NCBI GenBank assembly: GCA_027451525.1 | Contig: DAIDJF010000012.1 | Location: 1-64,000 of the forward strand | Reading direction: 5' to 3' | From: Ktedonobacterales bacterium | GTDB taxonomy: Bacteria; Chloroflexota; Ktedonobacteria; Ktedonobacterales; Ktedonobacteraceae | DNA: 64,000 nucleotides | Shown here: positions 1 to 8,470 of the stretch, piece after piece | How positions within the stretch are numbered: position 1 is the first letter of the stretch | Layout: each line of letters starts with the position of its first letter | Notes under the pieces: model-generated | The model's database searches: none | Seen by the model: the letters and a program-made list of their open reading frames with translations, nothing else | What the model was told of the DNA's origin: nothing | Made by a program: the position numbers and the translations under genes

Positions 1-3
1 GAC

Positions 4-130
4 CCTTGTGGTTGCCCGTGCGTCCCACACCATACGGCAATGGGTCCAAAAACCCTACACGTGTAAGCCCTTGTGGTTGCCCGTCCGTTCCCATTCCCGT
101 GGTGATGGGTCCAAAAACCTCCCCGTGTCA
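4..130. repeat. Two tandem copies of a ~64-bp intergenic repeat unit
   Basis: Two consecutive units begin with CCCTTGTGGTTGCCCGT (near 4 and 68), and each ends with GGGTCCAAAAACC and a CGTGT motif. A third, near-identical copy lies in reverse orientation at about 18285-18340, so this is a dispersed element and not coding DNA. It sits directly beside the GGGCGTGAT hairpin at 163-182, as related pieces do elsewhere in the window. No gene is visible before 248. Confidence 0.75.
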
Positions 131-138
131 GCCATGTG

Positions 139-190
139 GGAGGCCGTGCGAATGCAGGACGAGGGCGTGATAAATCACGCCCCTACGCAA
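139..190. repeat. GGGCGTGAT/ATCACGCCC hairpin repeat, right end of a MITE-like element
   Basis: GGGCGTGAT (163-171) and ATCACGCCC (174-182) form a perfect 9-bp inverted repeat with a 2-nt spacer, followed by CCTACG. The preceding ~25 bp (AGCCATGTGGGAGG...) match the interior of the 46.66-46.78 kb element, so this is a second copy or partial copy of that family. Confidence 0.7.
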
Positions 191-247
191 TATTTTTCAA
201 CATGATAATCGGTCCCTACGTTATAGACCTGATGAGGAACCACGATT

Positions 248-1141
248 ATGCTCTCAAATCTACCTCCTGCGACTCCACAATTTCTTACCATCGGGCATGT
301 CACCCGTGATGTGCGTGCCGATGGCTCATTCACGCTGGGGGGCACGGTAACTTTTGCTGCCCTCACCGCCTATCGTTTAGGATTAGTGTCCGCTATTTTG
401 ACTTGCGCCGATGGCGAGTTAAGCACCCTGTTGCCCACATATTTGCCCGGCATTGAACTGCACGTGCGCTCTGCTGCGCTAACAACTACATTTGCCAATC
501 ACTACACCGATGGTTTTCGGATTCAGTATCTCTATGCGCGTAGCGCGTCAATTCAGGTTGAGGACCTTCCTCCGCTCTGGCAGGATGCCCCGATTGTGCT
601 GTTTGGTCCGCTGGTACAGGAGATTGGGCCAGAGATCATCGCGCTTTTCCCTCGTCGGCCTGGGCGGATTATCGCGGCAACTCCGCAGGGCTGGTTACGC
701 CGCTGGGATGCCGATGGACGTGTCTGGCCCACGCCCTGGCAAGATGCGGAGCGTGTGTTGCCCCTGTTAGACGTATTGATTCTCAGTCATGACGATCTTC
801 TGCCCTTTGCTGATGGCAATCGCACGGAGGCCGACGCAATGCTGACCCGTTGGAGTATGTCTGTCCCGCTGCTTGTCGCGACTGATGGGCGACATGGCGC
901 AACCCTCTTTCGACAGGGTGCTATCCGACGTTTCCCGTCCTATCCAATTAACGAAGTTGACCCAACAGGTGCCGGAGATGTCTTTGCCGCCGCTTTTCTA
1001 ATCCACCTCTACAACTCCGGCGATCCAGAGCTGGCAGTTGATTTTGCAAACTGTGTCGCTTCCTTCTCTATCGAGCAAGATGGCATTGCTGGCATTCCCA
1101 CGCCAGAGATGGTCGCGCAACGTCTGCGCACGCACATGTGA
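248..1141 (+). CDS. PfkB-family carbohydrate kinase
   Basis: Ribokinase-like sugar or nucleoside kinase, 297 residues, close to the usual ~300. The C-terminal PfkB signature is clear: DPTGAGDVFAAAF near residue 237, where Asp of GAGD is the catalytic base and the glycines form the anion hole. The N-terminal glycine motif is in FTLGGTVTFAAL near residue 28. The substrate cannot be told from sequence. The ATG is preceded by GAGGA at 10-nt spacing. It stands alone between the repeat island and gcvT, in the same direction as gcvT. Cytosolic; no membrane segment. Fold assignment is strong, specificity open. Confidence 0.88.
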   Translation: MLSNLPPATPQFLTIGHVTRDVRADGSFTLGGTVTFAALTAYRLGLVSAILTCADGELSTLLPTYLPGIELHVRSAALTTTFANHYTDGFRIQYLYARSASIQVEDLPPLWQDAPIVLFGPLVQEIGPEIIALFPRRPGRIIAATPQGWLRRWDADGRVWPTPWQDAERVLPLLDVLILSHDDLLPFADGNRTEADAMLTRWSMSVPLLVATDGRHGATLFRQGAIRRFPSYPINEVDPTGAGDVFAAAFLIHLYNSGDPELAVDFANCVASFSIEQDGIAGIPTPEMVAQRLRTHM

Positions 1142-1186
1142 TCGTGCCTACAATTTCTTCTTTTCATCGATGTTTTGCCCCTCACG

Positions 1187-1215
1187 TTGTCGCAAAGGCA
1201 AAAATCTGATATAGT
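1187..1215 (+). promoter_or_regulatory. Predicted sigma70-type promoter of gcvT
   Basis: TTGTCG (1187-1192) and TATAGT (1210-1215) are separated by exactly 17 nt and lie about 95 nt upstream of the gcvT start. No glycine-riboswitch-like tandem aptamer was recognised in the leader. Confidence 0.45.
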
Positions 1216-1307
1216 GAACACAGCACTACAGGCTAATGCATACATGCTGCGAGCTACTCTTCTGCGCGATCACACGCTGATAGGCAGCTTGCATGGGAGA
1301 AATTGAT

Positions 1308-2438
1308 ATGACTGCACACGACAAAGCTGTCGTTCACTTAAAACGTACCCCTCTTTATGAGCAGCATCTCGCGTTGGGGGCGCGTATTGTAGAGTTTAGT
1401 GGTTGGGAGATGCCCGTTCAGTATAGCGGTATTCTGGCGGAACACGAGGCTGTACGCACGCAGGCGGGCCTTTTTGATGTCAGTCACATGGGCGAGTTCA
1501 AGGTCGAGGGAGCGGATGCGCAAGCATTTCTCAATTATCTGGTCCCCAATGATGTGGCACGCCTTGCTGTTCATCAAGCCCTCTATACGCAACTTTGCCG
1601 TCCCGATGGTACAACTATTGATGACCTCCTGATCTACCGCCTCGCGGAACAGCACTATATGCTGGTAGTCAACGCGGGTAATATTGATAAGGATTATGCC
1701 TGGGTTGATGAGCAGGCACAACGTTTTTCTCATCTTGCGCTGAGCAATCAATCTGATACGACCGCGCTGCTTGCCGTGCAGGGGCCTGCCGCACAAACCA
1801 TCTTGCAGACCTTGACTGCGCTCGATCTTGCTCCAATCCGTTATTATCGCTTTGCTGCCGGAGAGGTCAGTGGTATCCATTGTCTCGTCTCGCGCACTGG
1901 TTATACGGGCGAGGATGGCTTTGAACTTTATTGCGTCTCTGCCGATGTGGTCGCACTCTGGAAGGCGTTACTAGAAGCGGGTAAATCATACGGTTTGCTG
2001 CCAGCGGGTCTGGGCGCACGCGATACCTTGCGTCTGGAAGCGGGCTACTGCCTCTACGGTCATGAACTAGACGATCAGACGAATCCGTTAGAAGCAGGCT
2101 TAAGCTGGACTGTCAAACTGGACAAGGGCGATTTTATTGGACGGGCCGCGTTGCAGGAGCAAAAAGCGCGTGGCCTCCAACGGCAACTTGTCGGCATCGA
2201 GATGGTGGAGCGTGGCATTGCGCGTGGCGGCTATGTCCTGTACGCGGAGGACGATGCAGCGCACCAGATAGGCGTATTAACCAGCGGCGCGCCCAGTCCT
2301 ACACTCCATAAAAATATCGCGATGGGTTATGTTGAGACGGCAGGTGCCACCATTGGCAAGAGCCTCTTTGTGGATATTCGTGGCAAACGCACACAAGCTC
2401 AGATTGTGGCCTTGCCTTTTTACAAACGTAAACGTTAG
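1308..2438 (+). CDS. gcvT: Glycine cleavage system T protein (aminomethyltransferase)
   Basis: Transfers the methylene group from aminomethyl-lipoyl GcvH to tetrahydrofolate and releases ammonia. Family landmarks: LYEQHLALGARIVEFSGWEM near the N terminus, LFDVSHMGEF, SRTGYTGEDGFELY, GLGARDTLRLEAGY and the C-terminal GFI/V barrel ending in PFYKRKR. The chosen ATG at 1308 has GGGAGA 8 nt upstream; an in-frame ATG at 1293 lies inside that ribosome-binding site and is less likely. The protein is 376 residues, normal for GcvT. gcvH follows 99 nt downstream on the same strand. gcvP is not in this window. Confidence 0.96.
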   Translation: MTAHDKAVVHLKRTPLYEQHLALGARIVEFSGWEMPVQYSGILAEHEAVRTQAGLFDVSHMGEFKVEGADAQAFLNYLVPNDVARLAVHQALYTQLCRPDGTTIDDLLIYRLAEQHYMLVVNAGNIDKDYAWVDEQAQRFSHLALSNQSDTTALLAVQGPAAQTILQTLTALDLAPIRYYRFAAGEVSGIHCLVSRTGYTGEDGFELYCVSADVVALWKALLEAGKSYGLLPAGLGARDTLRLEAGYCLYGHELDDQTNPLEAGLSWTVKLDKGDFIGRAALQEQKARGLQRQLVGIEMVERGIARGGYVLYAEDDAAHQIGVLTSGAPSPTLHKNIAMGYVETAGATIGKSLFVDIRGKRTQAQIVALPFYKRKR

Positions 2439-2537
2439 CGGTTTTGTCCCGTATTGTGAATTTGAACCTGCCATGGGTCTCTTTTTATCGATACGGGAAA
2501 GTGATAGTAATAGTTGTATTGAAGGGAGCAACCGATT

Positions 2538-2933
2538 ATGGCGAACTTAAATCATCCATCAGACCTGAAGTATAGCAAATCAGACGAGTGGGTGCGTGTA
2601 AATGGCGACGAGGTAACCGTGGGGATTACCGATTACGCTCAGGATCAACTTGGCGACATCGTATATATCGAACTGCCCTGGAGTGGTGAGCAGAGTGTCG
2701 AGGAGGATGGCAAATTTGGCGATATCGAGTCCGTCAAGGCGACTTCTGAACTTATTTCACCTATCAGTGGCACGGTCGTGAAGGTCAATGAGCAGTTAAA
2801 GGACACGCCTGAACTTGTCAATGATAGCCCCTATGAGCAGGGCTGGATGATGGTTGTGAAGATCAGCAATCCTGGCGAACTCAGCAATCTCATGGATGCT
2901 GAGCAGTACCTCCAATATCTCGAGGGCCGCTAA
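2538..2933 (+). CDS. gcvH: Glycine cleavage system H protein
   Basis: Lipoyl carrier that shuttles the aminomethyl intermediate between GcvP, GcvT and the lipoamide dehydrogenase. The lipoylation motif DIESVKATSELISPISG places the acceptor lysine near residue 67. Length 131 is typical. AAGGGAG stands 10 nt before the ATG. The gene ends 12 nt from the 3' end of the convergent histidine kinase gene. The gcvT-gcvH spacer holds an 8-bp inverted repeat (TCCCGTAT 2447-2454, ATACGGGA 2491-2498) of unknown role. The LipM-like protein at 55.1 kb is a candidate modifying enzyme. Confidence 0.96.
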   Translation: MANLNHPSDLKYSKSDEWVRVNGDEVTVGITDYAQDQLGDIVYIELPWSGEQSVEEDGKFGDIESVKATSELISPISGTVVKVNEQLKDTPELVNDSPYEQGWMMVVKISNPGELSNLMDAEQYLQYLEGR

Positions 2934-2945
2934 GCTCTTTATGGC

Positions 2946-4439
2946 TTAACGCGCAAGGGGCAGCGTGAACGAGATCGTCGTTCCCTGCCCCGGATTACTT
3001 TCGGCCCAGATAGTGCCACCATGCGCTTTAATAATCGCCTTGACGATTGAGAGGCCGAGGCCGCTACCGCCTGTTTTACCTGTGCGTGAACGGTCAGCGC
3101 GGTAGAAGCGTTCAAAGATATGGGGCAGGTCTGCCGCGTCAATACCGCTGCCTGTGTCACAGACCATGATAACCAGAAATTGCTCTTTTGTGATAGCTCT
3201 GATGTAAATACTGCCATTGGTGGGTGTGTGGCGGCGCGCATTATCTAACAGGTTGAGCAGAACTTGAATGATGCGGTCGCTATCAGCCAGAACGTGCGGA
3301 GCTGTGGGGGCAATCTCATTATGCAGTACAATGCCTGCCTGTTCACATTCTGGCTCAATCACGGTCAATGTTTCTTCGACCAGGGAGTGCATATCGAGTG
3401 GGGCGAGATCGAGATGCGCGCGCCCTGACTCTAGCGTGGTCATTTGCTGCATATCGGCAACGAGGCGGCGCAGTCGCTGCACCTCGCGCCCAATGCGCTG
3501 GGCCGTCTCCTGACGCGCCTGCTGATCAGTAATCATATCATCACCCAATGCCTCACTAAAACCCTGAATGGCGGTGAGCGGTGTCGCAAGATCATGGGCA
3601 ATGTTGGCGATCAGGTCACGCCGTGCCTGCTCTTGACGGCGTAGCTCGTTGATATCAGCCTCAATTGTGTCCGCCATGGAGTTGAAAGCCAGGGCCAGTT
3701 GTCCCAGTTCGTCTTGTGAGCCAGTTGGCTTGACACGTTGCGTATACGTGCCCTGTTTGACCTGTTCTGCCGCGTCTGTCAACGCCTTGAGCGGGCGTGT
3801 AAGGCGACGGGCAAAGAAGAAGCTAAAGAGAATAACGAGCATTGCCACGATCAAACCGGCGAGTAGCAGACCTTGATTGATTTGCAAGATGACCTGATTT
3901 GTGCCATCCGCATTCAATGGTTCGGAGATGAGGAGCGTGCCAATGATCTGTCCCCCATCGTTAATGGGGATACTCACATAAAGAGACGAAAACGTGCTGT
4001 TAGCGGCTATGTCAGATGCAGAGTTGTTGGCTGTAAGCTGAATGGTCCCGTTGATCTCCTGCCCGCTTTCAGCCTGTTTCATGGCTGCCGTGAGGGTTGT
4101 GTCTTGACAGACACCCTGTGTAATGAAGGCTGGACGGATACAGATGATTTCGTTGCCTGTCGAGTCACTGGCAATTAAGATGATGGGGTCATTGGTCGAA
4201 AAACTTTGGCGCGGGAAATTGTTCCAGTTAGACCCTGTGAGGTGATATAAACGTTGAATTTGTTCTGCCCTGGACTCCACCTGCTGGCGTAACGCACTTA
4301 CCTGCGCGTTGTAGACCAGATTTCGTACTTCCAACGCAACTGCGATGGAGAGAATCAACACAGCTCCCAGCGCGACAGCCAGATAGCTCAAAATGAGTTT
4401 GATACGCAAACTAACAGGTGTGGCGAACAGGCTCCTCAT
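2946..4439 (-). CDS. Membrane sensor histidine kinase (HAMP-HisKA-HATPase)
   Basis: Sensor partner of the response regulator just upstream; its ATG follows that gene's TAG with no spacer, so the pair is co-translated. Order: TM1 about 13-37, extracytoplasmic sensor about 38-187 with two cysteines (near 100 and 111), TM2 about 188-210, HAMP, dimerisation helix with phospho-acceptor His near 282 (IANIAHDLATPLTA), then the ATPase domain with N box NLLDNARRHT, G1 DTGSGI and G2 GGSGLGLSIV. Length 497 is normal. Signal unknown; the overall type resembles the PhoR/BaeS/ResE group. Confidence 0.93.
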   Translation of the reverse strand: MRSLFATPVSLRIKLILSYLAVALGAVLILSIAVALEVRNLVYNAQVSALRQQVESRAEQIQRLYHLTGSNWNNFPRQSFSTNDPIILIASDSTGNEIICIRPAFITQGVCQDTTLTAAMKQAESGQEINGTIQLTANNSASDIAANSTFSSLYVSIPINDGGQIIGTLLISEPLNADGTNQVILQINQGLLLAGLIVAMLVILFSFFFARRLTRPLKALTDAAEQVKQGTYTQRVKPTGSQDELGQLALAFNSMADTIEADINELRRQEQARRDLIANIAHDLATPLTAIQGFSEALGDDMITDQQARQETAQRIGREVQRLRRLVADMQQMTTLESGRAHLDLAPLDMHSLVEETLTVIEPECEQAGIVLHNEIAPTAPHVLADSDRIIQVLLNLLDNARRHTPTNGSIYIRAITKEQFLVIMVCDTGSGIDAADLPHIFERFYRADRSRTGKTGGSGLGLSIVKAIIKAHGGTIWAESNPGQGTTISFTLPLAR

Positions 4440-5207
4440 CTACTCATCCCCCTGGCGGCGCATTGCCGATGTTGTTGTCATGGGAACAAACTTATAGCCA
4501 ACGCCCCAGACAGTCTGAATGTGATGAGGGGCGTTGGGAACCGCTTCTAGCTTTTTGCGCAACGTGCCGATATGCACATCAACGGTACGTCCATCGCCTA
4601 GATACGTATAGCCCCATACCTGATTAAGCAGCGACTCGCGCGTAAACACGCGGTCGGGCGAAGAGGCAAGCGTAACAAGCAGGTCAAACTCTTTCACCGT
4701 GAGGGAGATAACCTGTCCGCTGACGGTGACACGGCGTGCTGGCAGCGAGATCACCAGGTTATCAATGCGCAGTTCGTCGGCTTTCTTGTTGCTGCCATCC
4801 TGTCTTGTCGGTTCTTCACCCTGCTCTTTATTTTCTGTTGTGGGCTGGTTTGTGGTACGGCGTAGAATTGCCTTGACGCGACTGACCACTTCACGTGAGC
4901 TAAATGGCTTCACCAGATAGTCGTCCGCACCCATTTCCAGCCCCGCGATACGGTCTTCTTCGCCCTGACGGGCCGTGAGCATCAGAATGGGCGTGCTGGC
5001 CCATGCGCGAATGCGACGACAGACTTCCATACCATCCAGACCGGGGAGCATCAAGTCCAGAATTACGAGGTCTGGATGCTCGCGCGCATGTAATTCCAGA
5101 CCTGTAATGCCGTCTCCCGCACTGATTACGCTATATCCTGCCTGTTCCAGATAGAGCTTGAGTACCTGGACAATGCTGTTCTCGTCTTCGATCACAAGAA
5201 TCTTCAT
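4440..5207 (-). CDS. OmpR/PhoB-family response regulator
   Basis: Receiver domain (residues 1-115) with acidic pocket ED near 8-9, phospho-acceptor Asp near 51 (VILDLMLPGLDG) and the TAR/KPF switch region (LMLTARQG, LVKPFSSRE). A winged-helix DNA-binding domain follows (LTVKEFDLLVTLA to VWGVGYKFV). Between them is an unusually long polar linker of about 30 residues rich in Q, E, K and N. First gene of a two-gene operon with the downstream kinase. The ~120-nt upstream region is AT-rich, but I could not fix a promoter or operator in it. Confidence 0.93.
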   Translation of the reverse strand: MKILVIEDENSIVQVLKLYLEQAGYSVISAGDGITGLELHAREHPDLVILDLMLPGLDGMEVCRRIRAWASTPILMLTARQGEEDRIAGLEMGADDYLVKPFSSREVVSRVKAILRRTTNQPTTENKEQGEEPTRQDGSNKKADELRIDNLVISLPARRVTVSGQVISLTVKEFDLLVTLASSPDRVFTRESLLNQVWGYTYLGDGRTVDVHIGTLRKKLEAVPNAPHHIQTVWGVGYKFVPMTTTSAMRRQGDE

Positions 5208-5328
5208 GATTTCTGTCTCTATCGTAATGACCCTGCTATTTCATTTTTAGGGAGAGTATCTTATCTGTATGATAGCATATCAGAGCGGTATCAAAGAAGT
5301 TACAGGGTTGTGTAAAATTTTTGTAAGC

Positions 5329-5910
5329 TCACACTGGCTCAAAATGGTGCGCGAGGTAGCCCAAACGTTCCAGTGCCATATACGCGGCTGGAATCTGCCC
5401 TTGCACGGCAAACTCGCCTGTGTGAATCAGATCAAGCAACTCTTTGGGCGTAATCAAGCGGTTCTCGATTACTTCTGCAGGGTCAAGATGCTGCTCACCA
5501 GTCTTGCGCACATTATGCGCGATATACCACCAGATGCGTGTCTCCGCTCCCGTGGGATTGGCGAGCATGTGGGCGAGAAATTCCAGGTTTTCGGGTTCAA
5601 CGCTATAACCTGTCTCTTCCATCAGTTCGCGGTGCGCCGTCATGCGTGGATCATCTTCATTTTCGTCGATGCCACCTGCTGGAAACTCTAAAACTTCTAA
5701 CCCAATGCCATGCTTGTATTGCTTATTAATGATGAAACGTCCATCCTCTGTGATCGGCACGATGCCGACCCAACCGCGATTTTCGATAATATGGTAGTCT
5801 GGGATGATGCTACCATTGGGGAGTTGGACCTCTTCGCGCCGCACGCGCAGAAAAGGATTATCAATAATACGCTGCGATGAAAGAACTTTCCAGGGTCTTT
5901 CTTGTGTCAT
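5329..5910 (-). CDS. Nudix hydrolase, ADP-ribose-pyrophosphatase-like
   Basis: Hydrolyses a nucleoside diphosphate linked to another moiety. The Nudix box GGIDENEDDPRMTAHRELME is complete in its REL.EE catalytic part but has one extra residue compared with the usual GX5EX7REUXEE spacing. The flanking PFLRVRREEVQLPNG and IYHG-like strands fit the NudF/ADPRase group. I take the ATG at 5910 (GAGGA 10 nt upstream, protein starting MTQERPWK). An in-frame ATG at 5949 lies inside the 15-bp hairpin that follows the ligase gene and would be sequestered. Same strand as, and directly downstream of, the ligase gene. Confidence 0.88.
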   Translation of the reverse strand: MTQERPWKVLSSQRIIDNPFLRVRREEVQLPNGSIIPDYHIIENRGWVGIVPITEDGRFIINKQYKHGIGLEVLEFPAGGIDENEDDPRMTAHRELMEETGYSVEPENLEFLAHMLANPTGAETRIWWYIAHNVRKTGEQHLDPAEVIENRLITPKELLDLIHTGEFAVQGQIPAAYMALERLGYLAHHFEPV

Positions 5911-5944
5911 AGCTCGTGTATCCTCTATTGCGACAATGGATTGG

Positions 5945-5983
5945 CTCATTGCCTGGACCCTTTGAGCTGGTCCAGGCAATGAG
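5945..5983 (-). terminator. 15-bp perfect hairpin after the ligase gene
   Basis: CTCATTGCCTGGACC (5945-5959) and GGTCCAGGCAATGAG (5969-5983) pair perfectly around a 9-nt loop, 4 nt after the ligase stop codon. There is no U tract, so it may be a factor-dependent terminator or an RNA-stabilising hairpin. It also encloses an alternative ATG (5949) of the downstream Nudix gene. Confidence 0.6.
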
Positions 5984-5987
5984 TGCG

Positions 5988-7619
5988 TTATTTTGTATTG
6001 GGAGCAAGTGGCTCTGTGCGCCCCGTCTCGCGCAAGAGGAAGCGTTGAATCTTGCCGGTTGCCGTCTTGGGCAGTTCGGGAATGAACTCGATGTAGCGCG
6101 GATATTTGAAGGCCGCGATACGTTCGCGCACAAACGCTTTCAGTTCATCCGCCAGTGCGTCCGAGGGCGCGTGACCGGGGCGCAATGTAACATACGCTTT
6201 CGGCTTGATCAGGTCGCTTTCGTCAAAAACGCCCACGACGGCTGCCTCGAGTACGGCGGGATGCGCGATCAATGTATTCTCGACCTCGACTGGCGAGACC
6301 CACTGTCCCCCCACTTTGAGCATATCATCTGAGCGACCACAATACCAGTAGTAGCCCTCTTCATCCTGATAATATTTGTCGCCCGTGTGAATCCAGCGTC
6401 CGTTGAAGGTTTGTTTGGTCTTCTCGTGCTTATTCCAGTAGAAGGCGGCAATGCTATCGCCGCTGATAAGCAGGTTGCCAATGTTGCCTTGCGGAACAGG
6501 ATGGTCCTGTTCATCGGTAATCCTTGCCTCGTAACCAGGAACAAGTTTTCCTGTGCTACCCGCTTTTATCGCGCCGATGCGATTGCTAATAAAGATGTGC
6601 AGAATTTCGGTTGAGCCGATGCCATCGAGAATTGGCACATGAAAAGTATCCTCCCAGCGGCGCAGGATATCGGCGGGCAGGGACTCGCCAGCAGAGACGC
6701 ATACGCGCACAGAAGAGAAATCGAAGCGTTTGGCGGCATCGGGCAGGGCGAGCATACTGGCGTAAAGCGTTGGCACACCATAGAAGATGGTGGCGTGATA
6801 CTGCTCAACAGCCTGGAACATTGCTTCTGGCAGCGGTCGCCCAGAGTAATACGCGGCCTTGGCTCCCACGCTGAAGGGGAAATACAGGTTATTGCCGAGG
6901 CCATATGCGAAGTAGAGTTTGGCTGCGGAGAAAGTGATATCATGCTTGTTGATGCCTAAAATGGGTTTGGCATAATATTCCGTGCAGTAGACCATATCGT
7001 GTTGTAGATGGACGCAGCCTTTGGGGAAGCCCGTGCTGCCAGAGCTATAGAGCCAGAACGCGCTATCATCCTTGCTTGTGGCAGCCGTGGCAAGTGAAGA
7101 CGAGGCATGTTCTACCCAGCGGTCGAAGTCGTGCAAGGTGGTGGTCTCCGCATCTTGCAGGCCGATTACAACGATATGACGAAGTGATGTCAGCCTGGGC
7201 AAGATATGCTTGATACTCTGCCAGAGGGCGTCATGAATGATGAGAATGCGCGCACGGCTATCATTTAGCATGTAGACATAATCATCAGGGCGTAGGGCTG
7301 TATTGGTGGGAATGGGAACCGCACCGATCTTGATAGCACCAAAGAAGGCCGCTGGGTACTGCGGCGAGTCGAGCAGGATCAGGGCAACGCGCTGTTCCAT
7401 ATCCACACCCAGTTCAAGGAGGCCATTGCCGACACGGTTGGCGAGTTCGGCGATCTGGGCGTAGGTGTAGGCATGGCCTTCGTGGTAGACGGCAATGCTT
7501 TCACCCTGTCCCTCAAGCAGATGGCGGTCGAGGAAGGCGGTCGCGGCATTGAACTGGTCGGGGATAACAACATTGGGTATTGGTGGGTTAGTCGGTACGG
7601 AATCCTGCATGTGATGCAT
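5988..7619 (-). CDS. Benzoate-CoA-ligase-family acyl-CoA synthetase
   Basis: ANL-superfamily enzyme that adenylates a carboxylate and transfers it to CoA. Motifs in order: P-loop YSSGSTGFPKGCVH, A5 GSTEI, A7 WIHTGDKYY, A8 YCGRSDDMLKVGGQWVSP and A10 PKTATGKIQRF with the catalytic lysine. The segment FSAAKLYFAYGLGNNLYFP is typical of the benzoate/4-hydroxybenzoate-CoA ligase branch, though the acid is not proven. Start at 7619 is preceded by AAAAGGGG; a longer in-frame start at 7658 lacks a ribosome-binding site. 543 residues. No aromatic degradation genes are adjacent. Confidence 0.88.
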   Translation of the reverse strand: MHHMQDSVPTNPPIPNVVIPDQFNAATAFLDRHLLEGQGESIAVYHEGHAYTYAQIAELANRVGNGLLELGVDMEQRVALILLDSPQYPAAFFGAIKIGAVPIPTNTALRPDDYVYMLNDSRARILIIHDALWQSIKHILPRLTSLRHIVVIGLQDAETTTLHDFDRWVEHASSSLATAATSKDDSAFWLYSSGSTGFPKGCVHLQHDMVYCTEYYAKPILGINKHDITFSAAKLYFAYGLGNNLYFPFSVGAKAAYYSGRPLPEAMFQAVEQYHATIFYGVPTLYASMLALPDAAKRFDFSSVRVCVSAGESLPADILRRWEDTFHVPILDGIGSTEILHIFISNRIGAIKAGSTGKLVPGYEARITDEQDHPVPQGNIGNLLISGDSIAAFYWNKHEKTKQTFNGRWIHTGDKYYQDEEGYYWYCGRSDDMLKVGGQWVSPVEVENTLIAHPAVLEAAVVGVFDESDLIKPKAYVTLRPGHAPSDALADELKAFVRERIAAFKYPRYIEFIPELPKTATGKIQRFLLRETGRTEPLAPNTK

Positions 7620-7721
7620 AGGGGCACCCCTTTTTCTATTCAGGCGGACAGCTGCCATGTGCGCTCAGCGGTGAGCGTCTCTGTGCATTATATCCGAAAT
7701 AGTGGGGATATGTCAGTCCAG

Positions 7722-7769
7722 GCGAAAAGGCCACTCCCTCGCATACAGGCAAGAGAGCGGCCTTTTCGC
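7722..7769 (-). terminator. Long hairpin between the SPW gene and the ligase gene
   Basis: GCGAAAAGGCC (7722-7732) pairs with GGCCTTTTCGC (7759-7769). The inner segment extends the stem imperfectly. It lies 33 nt after the SPW gene stop on the minus strand. There is no long U tract beyond the T4 in the stem, so intrinsic termination is probable but not certain. Confidence 0.5.
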
Positions 7770-7801
7770 GTTATGCAAGATGTTCAGCTTTTGTTTGTGC
7801 C

Positions 7802-8203
7802 TTAGACTGCTGCCCGACTGGGCGCGCGATTCTGCACCATAATCCAGGCGGCGAGCAAAAAGACAATTGCGCCAATGACCCAGTGACTCCAGGCTTCCAG
7901 GTTTGAGGCAGCGGCGAAACCTAGCACCCAGGGCGCGATAAAGACCCAAATGCCAAGCAAGACATTAATCCATGAGACAAAAGATGGCGCGGCTGAAGCT
8001 AATGCCCAGATGGCGACCAGCATAATACAAATGCCCAAAATCCAGGCATTCCATGAACTGGTACGATTAAACCATGTGACTGAATACCAGGGCGAAATGA
8101 AAAGAATTGCGCCCAGGATAAGATTGATCCAACTGGCCCAGCGCGTTGAGGGGGCTGTGTTTCCCATTCCGCTCTCAACCATTGGTCCTCGTGCATTCAT
8201 CAT
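7802..8203 (-). CDS. SPW-repeat membrane protein
   Basis: Small integral membrane protein with two SPW repeats: WINLILGAILFISPWYSV near the N terminus and WINVLLGIWVFIAPWVLGF in the second half, each formed by two hydrophobic helices (four TM helices). The family is common in Chloroflexota, actinobacteria and cyanobacteria; its function is not established. The ATG at 8203 follows a perfect GGAGG with 6-nt spacing; an upstream in-frame GTG (8251) is less likely. About 133 residues. Monocistronic by appearance, with hairpins on both sides. Confidence 0.85.
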   Translation of the reverse strand: MMNARGPMVESGMGNTAPSTRWASWINLILGAILFISPWYSVTWFNRTSSWNAWILGICIMLVAIWALASAAPSFVSWINVLLGIWVFIAPWVLGFAAASNLEAWSHWVIGAIVFLLAAWIMVQNRAPSRAAV

Positions 8204-8397
8204 AAAAAAGCCTCCTTGCCCTGCACGGAGTATGCTTCTGGCAGGTATCACTACACTACAAAACCTCTGTTGCTTCTATGCACTCATCTTGCCTCTGGTT
8301 AGGACACGATTCAAAAGAGCTTATTGTGACACAAGCATAGTGCTATACATCTGGCGGCTGATCTATTAGCAATGGGCAAGAAGGGGTATTAAGCAGA

Positions 8398-8445
8398 GAA
8401 AATCAAGAGCACTAACAATCACAAATGTTAGTGCTCTTGATTTTC
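8398..8445 (-). terminator. Perfect 20-bp hairpin terminating the phospho-signalling operon
   Basis: Arms 8398-8417 and 8426-8445 are perfectly complementary over 20 bp with an 8-nt loop. The minus-strand stem ends in GATTTTC, and the hairpin lies 25 nt after the FHA gene stop. It would stop transcription from the right and could also act on plus-strand transcripts. Confidence 0.75.
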
Positions 8446-8470
8446 CTGGTAAATTTTCTGATGACAGAGA

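Noticed and set aside
8-205. 65-codon ORF at the left edge
   Set aside because: GTG start, no ribosome-binding site, and lies entirely in the tandem intergenic repeat and hairpin sequence.
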